Made by a program: the position numbers and the translations under genes
Assembly (NCBI GenBank): GCA_007128085.1
Contig: SKYC01000189.1
Span: forward strand, 1-19,104
Direction: 5' to 3'
Origin: Saprospiraceae bacterium
GTDB lineage: Bacteria > Bacteroidota > Bacteroidia > Chitinophagales > Saprospiraceae
DNA: 19,104 nucleotides
The notes under the pieces: generated by a model
What the model was told of the DNA's origin: nothing
What the model saw: only the letters and a program-made list of their open reading frames with translations
Databases searched by the model: none
Part shown: in pieces, positions 1-7,911 of the stretch
How positions within the stretch are numbered: position 1 is the first letter of the stretch
Layout of the letters: the number at the start of each line of letters is the position of its first letter

Positions 1-126
1 CAGTAAAGAAACTTTAAACATGGATCAGCAGTCTAGCGATTATGAGCGTCAGAGATTTTAAAAAACTCCCTGAGTTGCTTTCTATTGTTGCGCCTGCAAC
101 CTCAGGTTTAGTAAAAGAGATAAATA
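1..126. other. left-edge sequence, no assignable gene
   Basis: This stretch cannot be assigned with confidence. One + frame is open from base 2 to a TAA at 59-61 and could be the last 19 codons of an upstream gene. A second + frame has an ATG at 42 and a stop at 177-179, giving 45 codons that overlap the start of the isomerase gene in another frame. On the - strand an ATG at 21-19 opens a frame that leaves the window after 7 codons, so a divergent gene is also possible. None has a recognisable motif. The clearest signal is the hairpin at 69-106. Confidence 0.4.
69..106 (+). promoter_or_regulatory. stem-loop 21 bases before the isomerase start, terminator or leader
   Basis: CCTGAGTTGC (69-78) pairs with GCAAC-C-TCAGG (96-106) over 10 bp with one bulged C, enclosing a 17-base loop. 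The loop contains a second copy of GTTGC (87-91) that can instead pair with the same GCAAC (96-100) in a 5-bp hairpin with loop GCCT. The two folds are mutually exclusive. The sequence after the stem is TTTAGTAAAAG, a poor U-tract. It may end an upstream transcript or act as a leader of the isomerase gene. The pairing is seen directly; the function is inferred. Confidence 0.4.
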
Positions 127-702
127 ATGAAAAACCAAATTCAATCCATTTTTCAGGAAGCGGTTACTGTCCAGTCTAAAATATCAGAGGATTCCCTACT
201 GATTGAACAACTGGAGCAATGCATTCAAAAAATCACTGATTGCTTTCGCAAGGGAGGTAAGCTTTTAGTTTGTGGAAACGGCGGAAGTGCAGGGCAAGCA
301 GAACACCTGGTCGCCGAATTTACAGGCCGGTTTAAGAAAGACCGCCCACCTTTAGATGCCGCCACCTTGTTTGGACCTCCTTCTCAACTCACTGCCATTG
401 CAAACGATTACGGATACCATCAGATTTTTAGGCGCGCATTGATGGCCGCAGGGAAACCGGGCGATATTCTCCTTTGCCTCACCACCTCAGGAAATTCGGA
501 AAACATACTCGAAGCCCTCGCCCAGTCCGGGGAAATGGGTGTGTATTCTATACTGTGGACAGGAGCAAAGGGTGGACGAGCCGCCGACATGTCCGACATG
601 ACCATAAGAGCTCCTCATTCAGACACTGCGAGAATTCAGGAGTGTCACCTGATCTTTTGTCACATTGTCTGCGAGTTGATCGAGCGGGATATCTTTGGTT
701 AG
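127..702 (+). CDS. gmhA: D-sedoheptulose-7-phosphate isomerase (GmhA-like, SIS domain)
   Basis: The 191-residue protein is a single SIS domain of normal GmhA length. GmhA converts sedoheptulose 7-phosphate to heptose 7-phosphate in the cytoplasm, the first step to nucleotide-activated heptose for lipopolysaccharide or surface glycans. The sugar-phosphate loop GNGGSAGQAEH lies at residues 50-60 and TSGNS at 120-124. Aligned by eye to the E. coli enzyme, the catalytic or zinc-ligand residues H60, E64 (in AEFTGR), Q171 and H179 are all present. This favours a true isomerase over the related DnaA-binding protein DiaA. The ATG is preceded by AAAAGAGATAAAT, a weak ribosome-binding region. No other heptose gene (kinase, phosphatase, nucleotidyltransferase) is within the window, so partners may lie to the left. 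It converges on the BatA-like gene with only 32 bases between stops. Confidence 0.82.
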   Translation: MKNQIQSIFQEAVTVQSKISEDSLLIEQLEQCIQKITDCFRKGGKLLVCGNGGSAGQAEHLVAEFTGRFKKDRPPLDAATLFGPPSQLTAIANDYGYHQIFRRALMAAGKPGDILLCLTTSGNSENILEALAQSGEMGVYSILWTGAKGGRAADMSDMTIRAPHSDTARIQECHLIFCHIVCELIERDIFG

Positions 703-734
703 TTGAGTTCCCTATAGAGGACTTTAGTGAGTGG

Positions 735-2792
735 TTATCTTGCAACGGCTTTTTGACGGGATCCCGAATTCCAGAAGCGAAGTAGAAGTTGTTCAAAAAG
801 CAAAGCACCCATGGCAATTAAAATACACCATGTCCAAAACTCTCTGCCGATACCTGCCCTGCTCAATAATACACGCCCGGCAGCACTGCCGTCATGAGAA
901 ATCACCGAAAAATGATCGCCAGCCAGCTCCTCCATTTCTAACGCAGAATAAGTGGCAATTTCACTTTCCCTCCTGTCGAAATTGAACGCCACGGTACGGT
1001 AGAGTTCATCCCCGCGAAAAACATCGTAAAACCCCGGTTTTTGTACCTGATCGTAAACATTGAGCTCCACATTGCCCGCTCTTCTCTCAACTCCGGGAAT
1101 AAATTCTCTGTCCGATCCCACCATCCTAAACTCTGCCTGACTTTCTGCAGAGGTACTACCAATGGACACCAGTCGGTCTTTTCCAAGTGTATACGCTCCT
1201 CTTTCCTCAGCTCCCGAAGATATGGCTGCCCTGTAAAGCAGGGGGACAAAAACCTCCCCATTGGCCACCAGATTATTCCAGTCGATATCCAGAGGAGAAG
1301 AACAAACAAAAAGGGAACCACCACCGAAGCGGTATTTTGCAATAAATGGCCTCCCATCCCTATAGGACAACAGGGGAATGCCACTTCCGGCAGTAGCGCC
1401 GGGAAGTCTGTATCTCCCTTTTGTTTCAGGCAACTTTAAATCTGATCTCACCTCTTCAAATACACCCGCAAATAAAGGATCTTCCAAATTGAGTTGTCCA
1501 ACCTGAAACGCCCCCTCCGTCCAGTCGGAGAATGAACCCAATCCCAGCTCATTGGTCAGCACATTCAGTGATTGACCCCCTGTACCGGCTGCCGGAAAAA
1601 TCAAAAGGTTGCCACCGGCATTCAAATAATTCTGTAACTCTGAGGCCAGCCCCGTTGTGGTTTCATCCAGTTCATTCAATACGATCAGGCTGTAATTCGG
1701 CAGTGCACTGTAATTAATATTCGACGCCCGCATGAGATCCTCGGTCATGTAAGGTATACCGCGAAAAAGGGCAGAGAGGTATCTGTTTGACTCCAGTCCA
1801 CTGTGAACAGTTAAAACGTTGATATTGTCCTTAACGTGAAAACTCAGGTGATAATCGTCATCGAACTGTATGGGATAATCCGTAATAGAAATGGTAGCGC
1901 GCTGCCATCCCGTCCGGTTGATCGTGAAAGTAACCGTATCTACGACTGTTTCTCCTGCTTCGAGGGAAATTCTCCCGGAAGGCCTTCTCTCCTCAGCCAG
2001 ACGGAGTTCCATATTGACCTCCTCCGGATTGTCAATATCGTGATTGGTGAGTTGAACCAACAACTCCCCGGTTTGATTGATGATTTGTATCGGCTGAGAA
2101 AACCAGACCGAATCAACACTCACATTCCGGGATTCGACAGATTCCAAATGCACCAAATTCACAGTCAGTGAAGTGTCCAAATCTTGTGGGAAGTCCGTCG
2201 TATTTTTTTGAAAATCAGAAATGATATAAAACGCCTGTCGATGAGGTTCGTAATTCCTAAGCGCGTGCTGCTGCCTTTGAATCACTTCAGCTGTGGTACG
2301 GACCGAGGGGGAGACCTGAATCTCATCGATGAGATCCAACGCCTGTTCCCTGTTGTAAATCCTCTGATGCCTGTTTTCAAAGTCACTGGTAAGGATGTGA
2401 AACTCATCCGACTCACTGTAGTTTCTGACGATGTCCTGAGCCGTTAATTTCGCCTGATTGATCAGACTGATTTCACTGCCCATAGAACTCATGCTGAATG
2501 AGTTGTCGACAAAAATGCTGACTGCCCGGGTTCCCGAGACCACTTTTTCCCCTGTGGGAATTACGGGCTGAGCAAATGCGAACACCAAAAAAGCAACTGC
2601 TAACAGCCTGGCCAGCAACACCAAAAGATGCTTCAGTTTTCGACTTTGTTGACTCGTCTCTTTTATCTCCTTCAAGAAGGGCGTATTGCTGAAATAGACC
2701 TTTTTAAATCTCCTGAATTGGAATAGATGTATGATGATCGGCACGGCCAAAAAAAGCAGGCCCCAAAGAAATTGCGGATTGATGAATTGCAT
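735..2792 (-). CDS. BatA/VWA-like inner-membrane protein
   Basis: The 685-residue protein begins with the Bacteroidota double-transmembrane domain found at the N terminus of BatA (aerotolerance family): FINPQFLWGLLFLAVPIIIH at about 3-22 and a second hydrophobic segment at about 54-75. A von Willebrand A-like region follows, with the metal-site motif DNSFS at 96-100 and a later ISDF at 191-194. Residues about 355-400 (YSLIVLNELD, then NAGGNLLIFP) resemble the class I glutamine-amidotransferase-like fold seen in such proteins. A final transmembrane segment lies at about 652-672, leaving a short basic tail. It probably sits in the inner membrane with its large middle part outside the cytoplasm. 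The exact role is unknown; Bat proteins were linked to stress or aerotolerance. It is the last gene of a leftward run, 76 bases after the large surface protein, and may have its own promoter. Confidence 0.8.
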   Translation of the reverse strand: MQFINPQFLWGLLFLAVPIIIHLFQFRRFKKVYFSNTPFLKEIKETSQQSRKLKHLLVLLARLLAVAFLVFAFAQPVIPTGEKVVSGTRAVSIFVDNSFSMSSMGSEISLINQAKLTAQDIVRNYSESDEFHILTSDFENRHQRIYNREQALDLIDEIQVSPSVRTTAEVIQRQQHALRNYEPHRQAFYIISDFQKNTTDFPQDLDTSLTVNLVHLESVESRNVSVDSVWFSQPIQIINQTGELLVQLTNHDIDNPEEVNMELRLAEERRPSGRISLEAGETVVDTVTFTINRTGWQRATISITDYPIQFDDDYHLSFHVKDNINVLTVHSGLESNRYLSALFRGIPYMTEDLMRASNINYSALPNYSLIVLNELDETTTGLASELQNYLNAGGNLLIFPAAGTGGQSLNVLTNELGLGSFSDWTEGAFQVGQLNLEDPLFAGVFEEVRSDLKLPETKGRYRLPGATAGSGIPLLSYRDGRPFIAKYRFGGGSLFVCSSPLDIDWNNLVANGEVFVPLLYRAAISSGAEERGAYTLGKDRLVSIGSTSAESQAEFRMVGSDREFIPGVERRAGNVELNVYDQVQKPGFYDVFRGDELYRTVAFNFDRRESEIATYSALEMEELAGDHFSVISHDGSAAGRVLLSRAGIGREFWTWCILIAMGALLFEQLLLRFWNSGSRQKAVAR

Positions 2793-2800
2793 ATTACTTA

Positions 2801-2827
2801 CAAAGGTATAAATTCGAACTGAAACAA
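2801..2827 (-). promoter_or_regulatory. candidate promoter of the BatA-like gene
   Basis: On the - strand TACCTTTG (2808-2801) is an exact match to the Bacteroidota -7 motif TAnnTTTG. A TTG at 2827-2825 lies 16 bases upstream, slightly short of the usual 17-23. The -7 motif ends only 8 bases before the ATG, so a transcript from it would be almost leaderless. It could equally be chance. Confidence 0.35.
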
Positions 2828-2868
2828 CTATATGAACGCATAAAGCGGTCGCTTGTTACAAACTCCTT

Positions 2869-5800
2869 CTATCTAATCAAAAGGAATTCCCCGGCTGTAG
2901 TTATCAGAGACCCATCGACTGATCTCAATCGGACTTTGATCACATATATTCCCGGCTCCGCCTCTTCCCCTCCATACGTACCGTCCCATCCGTAGTCGTT
3001 TTCATTGGGAGGAAAATCAGCGCGGTAAAAAACCCGCTCCCCCCAGCGATTATAAATGGACATGACGTGTATTTTTTCTATGACCGGTGAAGTGTAAATG
3101 GTCATCCGGTCATTGATTCCATCGAGATTGGGCGAAAAGGCAGTGGGAATAAAATAACTTTCATCAATAGCTTCAACTTTAAAAGTTACCGAGAATTTCC
3201 CCAAACAGCCTCCAGGGGTCTCGACTTGCAATTCAATGGTAGTTTCTCCTGAAATGGCCGTAAATATCGGATTGGGGCAATCCCGGCAGTCGAGGAATTC
3301 CGACGGCGACCAGTTGTAGTTAATTATTTCTATTTCAGGGGGAAAAAAGGAGGGCTTCAAAACAAATGTTTCCCCCACGGACAGCCTCACCTCCTCTGGT
3401 AATTCCACGGTAATATCCACCCGTTGATCTTCTAATATCAATGGTAACCGGTCGGATACACATCCCGTGGCATCCCTTACTACCAGTTCGTAAAATGCGG
3501 GATTCAGATTTTCAAATACATTTGTTTCGACAAATTCCATACCCCCGTCAATACTGTATTCAACGGTTTCATTTCCACCATTTAAAAACTCTATGGTTCC
3601 AAAAGGTCGGTTGCAATCGATGTGATTCACTTCAAACAATGGGTCATCGAGAAATAGCTCCTCTATAAAAATGGAAGATGTGTCTTCACAACCATTGACT
3701 TCATCGCGTACAATCAATTGGTAACTGCCGGGCTCATACAATTGTATTTTAGCAGAGTCATAACTCTCCCAATGCCCGTCGCCCTGCCAGGTAAAAAGGT
3801 GTTGACCCGAGGCCGAATTTGACATACTCCCATCCAAAAACATGGGAAAAAGCAAACATTCCCGGTCGCAATCCGGACAGAATATTGTACTTTCAGGCCG
3901 AAGTGTGTCTTTTTCAATAGTAATGCTTTCAACTGAGTGACAAAAATTCGTGAGATCAATCATGGTGAGTTCGTATTCTCCCGCGCGATCGATCAATACT
4001 TTTGCACCCTCATCAACCATCAGGTCTTCACCCCATTCAGACTTCCACTCAACTTTAAAATCCGAAGTATTTTGAGGAATCACTTCCAGTTCAATACTCT
4101 TTACATCACAGGTGAGCTGCTCGATGCCCACTATAGAATAAACCGGCGAAATGGTATCCGCAAGTACAACGACTTCTTCTGTTGTTGAACAACCGTTGTT
4201 GGAATCGGTGACCACTAAGTAATAGGTACCCGGTCTATTCACCGTAGGTGTGAAGCTCGAGTCTCCCTCTACAATGACTCCCTCTGCAGTTTCCCAGTAG
4301 TAAACGAGATGACCATCCGCAGGAGAGTCTATATAAGCCTCCAAAATCAGAGAACTGTCCCTGCAGTTTATCGTCCGGTCGTCACCGACATGCACTTCCG
4401 GAAACACCCGATTATTTTCAACCATTACAGAATCCACTGCGCTGCATTGATTTTCGGTGTCGGTAACAGATAAAAAGTAAAGCCCTTGGGAGTCAACAGT
4501 TATCTCGGCCTGATTCTCATCCGAAATTACATTCCCGTCATCCGTTGTCCAATAAAACTCCACTGCAGCCTGAAAATCTGCGAATTCAACTTCCAATACC
4601 ACTTCTTCACTGTAGCAATCGAGCTCTCCACTTTTTTTAATAGAAAATTCAGGAACCTGAAAATTTTCGCCCACCCAAATACTGTCCGTCTGATTGCAGC
4701 CATTCAGTTCATCGGTTAGTTCAACAAAATAATACCCTCCTGATGTAAGAACTGCACTCGAGTCCGTAACACTCCCTTCTATTCCACCTTCGGGGCCTGT
4801 CCACTCGACTGAAAAAAGATCGGGAGGTAAATTTGAATGTACCGTAACCTCTGCAAATGGCATGGCGCAATTCAACTCCACCGAATCCCGCAGTGAAAAC
4901 TGAGGTGGGCTTATATCCTCCACCACTTCCCAGTGAGCTATTGCCAGGCATTGATTCTCTTCAAAATAAACTTCCAGTGTATACGTACCCACTCCATTCA
5001 CAATTATAGAAGAACTATCCAAAGGGCTGATTATATTACCGTCTGAGCTGGACCATTGATAAACCGGAGTCAGAGAATCGGGAAAAACTTCAGCAGAGAC
5101 GTGCAACATACTATCCGATCGACAGTCGAGAACACGGTCACCAGCAAACTCAATTACCGGAAAGTTACCGACGGGAATTACATCCACAGAGTCGGTGGAG
5201 AAACAACCATTGTTTGTATTGGTAAGAGTGAGGAAATACCTGCCGGCCCGATCGACTTCGGGACTTAAAGTACTCTGTCCACCCACAATATTTCCGTTTG
5301 CACTCCCCCACTCTATACTGAGGCTTGCCCCTCCTTCCGATCCACTACCGTCCAGATGAACCCCGGAATCATCACAATCGATCAATTGATCCGGACCGGC
5401 ATCGGCCAATGGCGCCTCCCGATCCTCTGCAACAGTGAATTCCCTGGTAATAGAACAACCAAATTCAGTAAAAATCACCTCAAGGGTATAAATTCCACCC
5501 CTTCCCACAGAAACAGTCGAAGAGTCCGGGTTCGATAATAAATCGCCATCGACTGCGGTCCACAAAAGGGTAAATTCAAAACTGTCGGGACTCAGTGCAA
5601 AGCCAATTTCAATCTCGCGATTTATACAATTGATCGTATCCGGCTCCAGCGGAACGAATTCAACCAGCTCCTCAATATTGTATACCTTTACCGTATCTAC
5701 CGATGAACATTGATTGTCTGTATCTGTCACTTCCAGAACATACATTCCGGGGCCGTCGACAGCCACCGTGAAAGAATCTGAAGCTGACAGGATGCTTCCC

Positions 5801-7824
5801 CCCTGAATGGCATTCCACTGGTACTGAAAGTTCTCCCCCAAATCACTTGAGCTGCCATCCAGCCACACCAAAGAATCTGTACAATACCAAATGAGATTCT
5901 CCCCTGCATGAGCAGTGGGGACATCATCCGACTCATCCACTTCAAACCCCACAATCGCAGTACATCCATTCAAACTATTGGTAACCTCCACCAGATAAAA
6001 TCCGGCCTGGTCAATGGTTACTTCCTGATTGATGGCTGAACCCACGATATTTCCACCATCGGTTTCCCAAAAAAAATCAAAGGATCCGGGAGAAGAAACA
6101 TCTGCAAATAGCTGAAAACTATCCTCACTGCAATCAATTTCAGAATTCCCTGTTATCACAACTTCCGGAGCCTCAACATCTTCAACAACTGTAACTAATA
6201 CCTCCTCTGACGTGCAAACCACCTGCCCGTCATCGTACGTCATTTGGAGAATATATGTACCGGGCTCATCAACAGAAACAACTGAAGAGTCTTGAGGACT
6301 TGTAAAATTGCCGTCCGGACTTGTCCATTCATACAATACGTGGTTGGCCGGACCGGCAGCAGATGCATCGAGTATCAGTTCGACCTGCTCGCAAGTCAAG
6401 ATACCGGGAGGGGCAATTACCGGATCCATTTCAATAAGACTTAAATCCAGGTGTATTATCGAATCGCAACCGGCCTGGCTCTCTAAAACAATAGAATAAG
6501 AACCCGTTTCGGAGTACAGAACACCACCGATTTCAATACCCTCCTCTCCCTCGCAAATAACTTCCTCTATCCACTGCTCATAGTCATCTTCCACCAGGAC
6601 CATTAAGGTGTCGGTCACCTCGCAGAGCGGGTACATGGCTATGTCGTCCAGGATAAATGCATTCCCCAGGCCGACATTGCCGGTATGGTTGTATATACAC
6701 AATTCTATAAAAGTTTCTGAACCGGAGAACCAGCTCGCTTCCATATGCGTCCACTCTCCAATACACGGCAGGCCATCGGGCTCAAAAGTACCACCTACGG
6801 CATCTCCGTTTATGAAAAACTGAAGGGATGCCGGATTCAGAAAAGGAACCAATATATCTGTATACGCCTCGATTAAATACTCCTTATCCTCTTCCACCTC
6901 AATATACTGACACCAAACGTTTTGAGGGGGTGCATCAATGCCGTTCACGATTATCATATTGCCATTGTTGCCCGTGTGATCAGTACACAGGGGGAAATTT
7001 GAATACACAACATCCGGAGAATTTGCAACAGCAATTCCGTTTCCATTGCTAATGTCTTCTTCATCGTATTCATAGTCGGTGTAAAAGCCGGCATATCCGT
7101 AATCCAAATGGGAGTTATACACCATGTTGTGATCGATGGCTCGTCCCGTAAATAAAAATTCGGTATCCTCAACAACAGTGGCAGTCACTGCAAGTAACCC
7201 CGGAAAATTTACGAGTTGCTCTGGTTCCCAAATGTGGTCGTAAACCGGCCCTTCAACCACGGCCGTCAATGCGAGCTCACCTCCTCCGCAAATTATCTGA
7301 TCTTCGCCGGCATCTACATCAATGGGGCACGCGCCCTCAATTAAAAATACGGCCCCAAAGACAAGTGGTGGAGAGGTAGCCCCAGGCCCCGAAATTTCGA
7401 TAGACATCGGTTCGTCAATTATGTGTACGACAAATGACTCTTCACAACTTCCGATATGCTCAAATTCCAAAACCAAAACAACAGTGCCATCGGCCAAAGT
7501 TTCTGCCGAAGCAGAACTCCATTCAAATGTCAGAAGCCCCTGACCAGCCATACCGGCTCCCAGGGTTGAGGTACCGGACGGAAATTCATCTACATATCCC
7601 AGGTAGTCCAGCGCTCCGGCATCGAATTCAATGGTGAATTGCACCCCTGAAACATCCTGAAAATTATTTACGTAAATTTCTACCTCAAAAACGCTGCCGC
7701 AGTCTTCGTGAGCATTTTTTACAATGAGTTGAGCCTGTCCGAATAAAGAATCAGGAATACTCCATGTAAAAAAAAGTAAAAAGAAAAGTCCCAGTATCCT
7801 GAGCGCGGTTGAATTCAATTGCAT
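2869..7824 (-). CDS. giant T9SS type B surface protein (cohesin-like, CBM-like, Ig-like repeats)
   Basis: The 1651-residue protein is exported and probably displayed on the surface or secreted through the T9SS. In order: signal peptide 1-30 (hydrophobic LGLFFLLFFTW); cohesin-like beta-sandwich about 31-165; PKD-like domain about 165-410, interrupted at about 233-400 by a jelly-roll carbohydrate-binding-like domain (DHTGNNGNM, QNVWCQYIEV, FILDDIAMYPLCE); a short repeat ending GCDSIIHLDLS about 412-468; about 11 Ig/PKD-like repeats 470-1390; a SprB-like repeat about 1394-1468; a CxxC domain about 1471-1553; and the gliding-motility C-terminal domain about 1557-1651 (FIPTAFSPNLDGINDRM, YNRWG, DYGWDG). 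Most repeats carry two cysteines, probably a disulfide. The ligand is unknown; adhesion to polysaccharide or matrix is a fair guess from the domains. It follows a paralogue by 87 bases and has a candidate promoter of its own. The stop is TAG. Confidence 0.88.
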   Translation of the reverse strand: MQLNSTALRILGLFFLLFFTWSIPDSLFGQAQLIVKNAHEDCGSVFEVEIYVNNFQDVSGVQFTIEFDAGALDYLGYVDEFPSGTSTLGAGMAGQGLLTFEWSSASAETLADGTVVLVLEFEHIGSCEESFVVHIIDEPMSIEISGPGATSPPLVFGAVFLIEGACPIDVDAGEDQIICGGGELALTAVVEGPVYDHIWEPEQLVNFPGLLAVTATVVEDTEFLFTGRAIDHNMVYNSHLDYGYAGFYTDYEYDEEDISNGNGIAVANSPDVVYSNFPLCTDHTGNNGNMIIVNGIDAPPQNVWCQYIEVEEDKEYLIEAYTDILVPFLNPASLQFFINGDAVGGTFEPDGLPCIGEWTHMEASWFSGSETFIELCIYNHTGNVGLGNAFILDDIAMYPLCEVTDTLMVLVEDDYEQWIEEVICEGEEGIEIGGVLYSETGSYSIVLESQAGCDSIIHLDLSLIEMDPVIAPPGILTCEQVELILDASAAGPANHVLYEWTSPDGNFTSPQDSSVVSVDEPGTYILQMTYDDGQVVCTSEEVLVTVVEDVEAPEVVITGNSEIDCSEDSFQLFADVSSPGSFDFFWETDGGNIVGSAINQEVTIDQAGFYLVEVTNSLNGCTAIVGFEVDESDDVPTAHAGENLIWYCTDSLVWLDGSSSDLGENFQYQWNAIQGGSILSASDSFTVAVDGPGMYVLEVTDTDNQCSSVDTVKVYNIEELVEFVPLEPDTINCINREIEIGFALSPDSFEFTLLWTAVDGDLLSNPDSSTVSVGRGGIYTLEVIFTEFGCSITREFTVAEDREAPLADAGPDQLIDCDDSGVHLDGSGSEGGASLSIEWGSANGNIVGGQSTLSPEVDRAGRYFLTLTNTNNGCFSTDSVDVIPVGNFPVIEFAGDRVLDCRSDSMLHVSAEVFPDSLTPVYQWSSSDGNIISPLDSSSIIVNGVGTYTLEVYFEENQCLAIAHWEVVEDISPPQFSLRDSVELNCAMPFAEVTVHSNLPPDLFSVEWTGPEGGIEGSVTDSSAVLTSGGYYFVELTDELNGCNQTDSIWVGENFQVPEFSIKKSGELDCYSEEVVLEVEFADFQAAVEFYWTTDDGNVISDENQAEITVDSQGLYFLSVTDTENQCSAVDSVMVENNRVFPEVHVGDDRTINCRDSSLILEAYIDSPADGHLVYYWETAEGVIVEGDSSFTPTVNRPGTYYLVVTDSNNGCSTTEEVVVLADTISPVYSIVGIEQLTCDVKSIELEVIPQNTSDFKVEWKSEWGEDLMVDEGAKVLIDRAGEYELTMIDLTNFCHSVESITIEKDTLRPESTIFCPDCDRECLLFPMFLDGSMSNSASGQHLFTWQGDGHWESYDSAKIQLYEPGSYQLIVRDEVNGCEDTSSIFIEELFLDDPLFEVNHIDCNRPFGTIEFLNGGNETVEYSIDGGMEFVETNVFENLNPAFYELVVRDATGCVSDRLPLILEDQRVDITVELPEEVRLSVGETFVLKPSFFPPEIEIINYNWSPSEFLDCRDCPNPIFTAISGETTIELQVETPGGCLGKFSVTFKVEAIDESYFIPTAFSPNLDGINDRMTIYTSPVIEKIHVMSIYNRWGERVFYRADFPPNENDYGWDGTYGGEEAEPGIYVIKVRLRSVDGSLITTAGEFLLIR
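3655..6417 (-). repeat. array of about 11 Ig/PKD-like protein repeats
   Basis: Residues 470-1390 of the giant protein are about 11 units of roughly 82 residues (about 245 bases). Each has a Cys near its start (as in DCSEDS, NCINRE, DCRSDS, NCRDSS), a central W with DGN or similar, a V-D-x-P/A-G-x-Y-x-L strand, and usually NGC or NQC followed by DSV. The copies are clearly related as protein but strongly diverged, with no long identical DNA stretches seen by eye, so the duplications look old. Unit boundaries are approximate. Confidence 0.8.
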
Positions 7825-7861
7825 TTTCTGCAGAAATATTTGGTGTTAAATGGATTGCCAC

Positions 7862-7893
7862 CAAAGATACAGATAAAGTTGGAAAAAGCGAAA
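7862..7893 (-). promoter_or_regulatory. candidate promoter of the 1651-residue surface protein
   Basis: On the - strand TATCTTTG (7869-7862) matches TAnnTTTG exactly. A TTTC (7893-7890), one mismatch from the -33 element TTTG, lies 20 bases upstream. The predicted transcript start would leave a leader of about 30 bases before the ATG at 7824. This would allow expression separate from the upstream paralogue. Confidence 0.5.
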
Positions 7894-7911
7894 GACACTC
7901 ACTTTATGCGA

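Noticed and set aside
710..771. Adjacent BamHI (759-764) and EcoRI (766-771) sites and a CCCTATAG string resembling the end of a T7 promoter, suggesting a cloning junction
   Set aside because: The BatA-like frame reads through both sites to a plausible C terminus and gmhA ends normally; the full T7 promoter is absent. Chance is the simpler explanation, though raw reads could confirm.
2841..2856. AAGCGGTCGCTT near-palindrome between the surface protein and BatA-like genes as a terminator
   Set aside because: The loop is only 2-4 bases and no T-run follows on the leftward strand.
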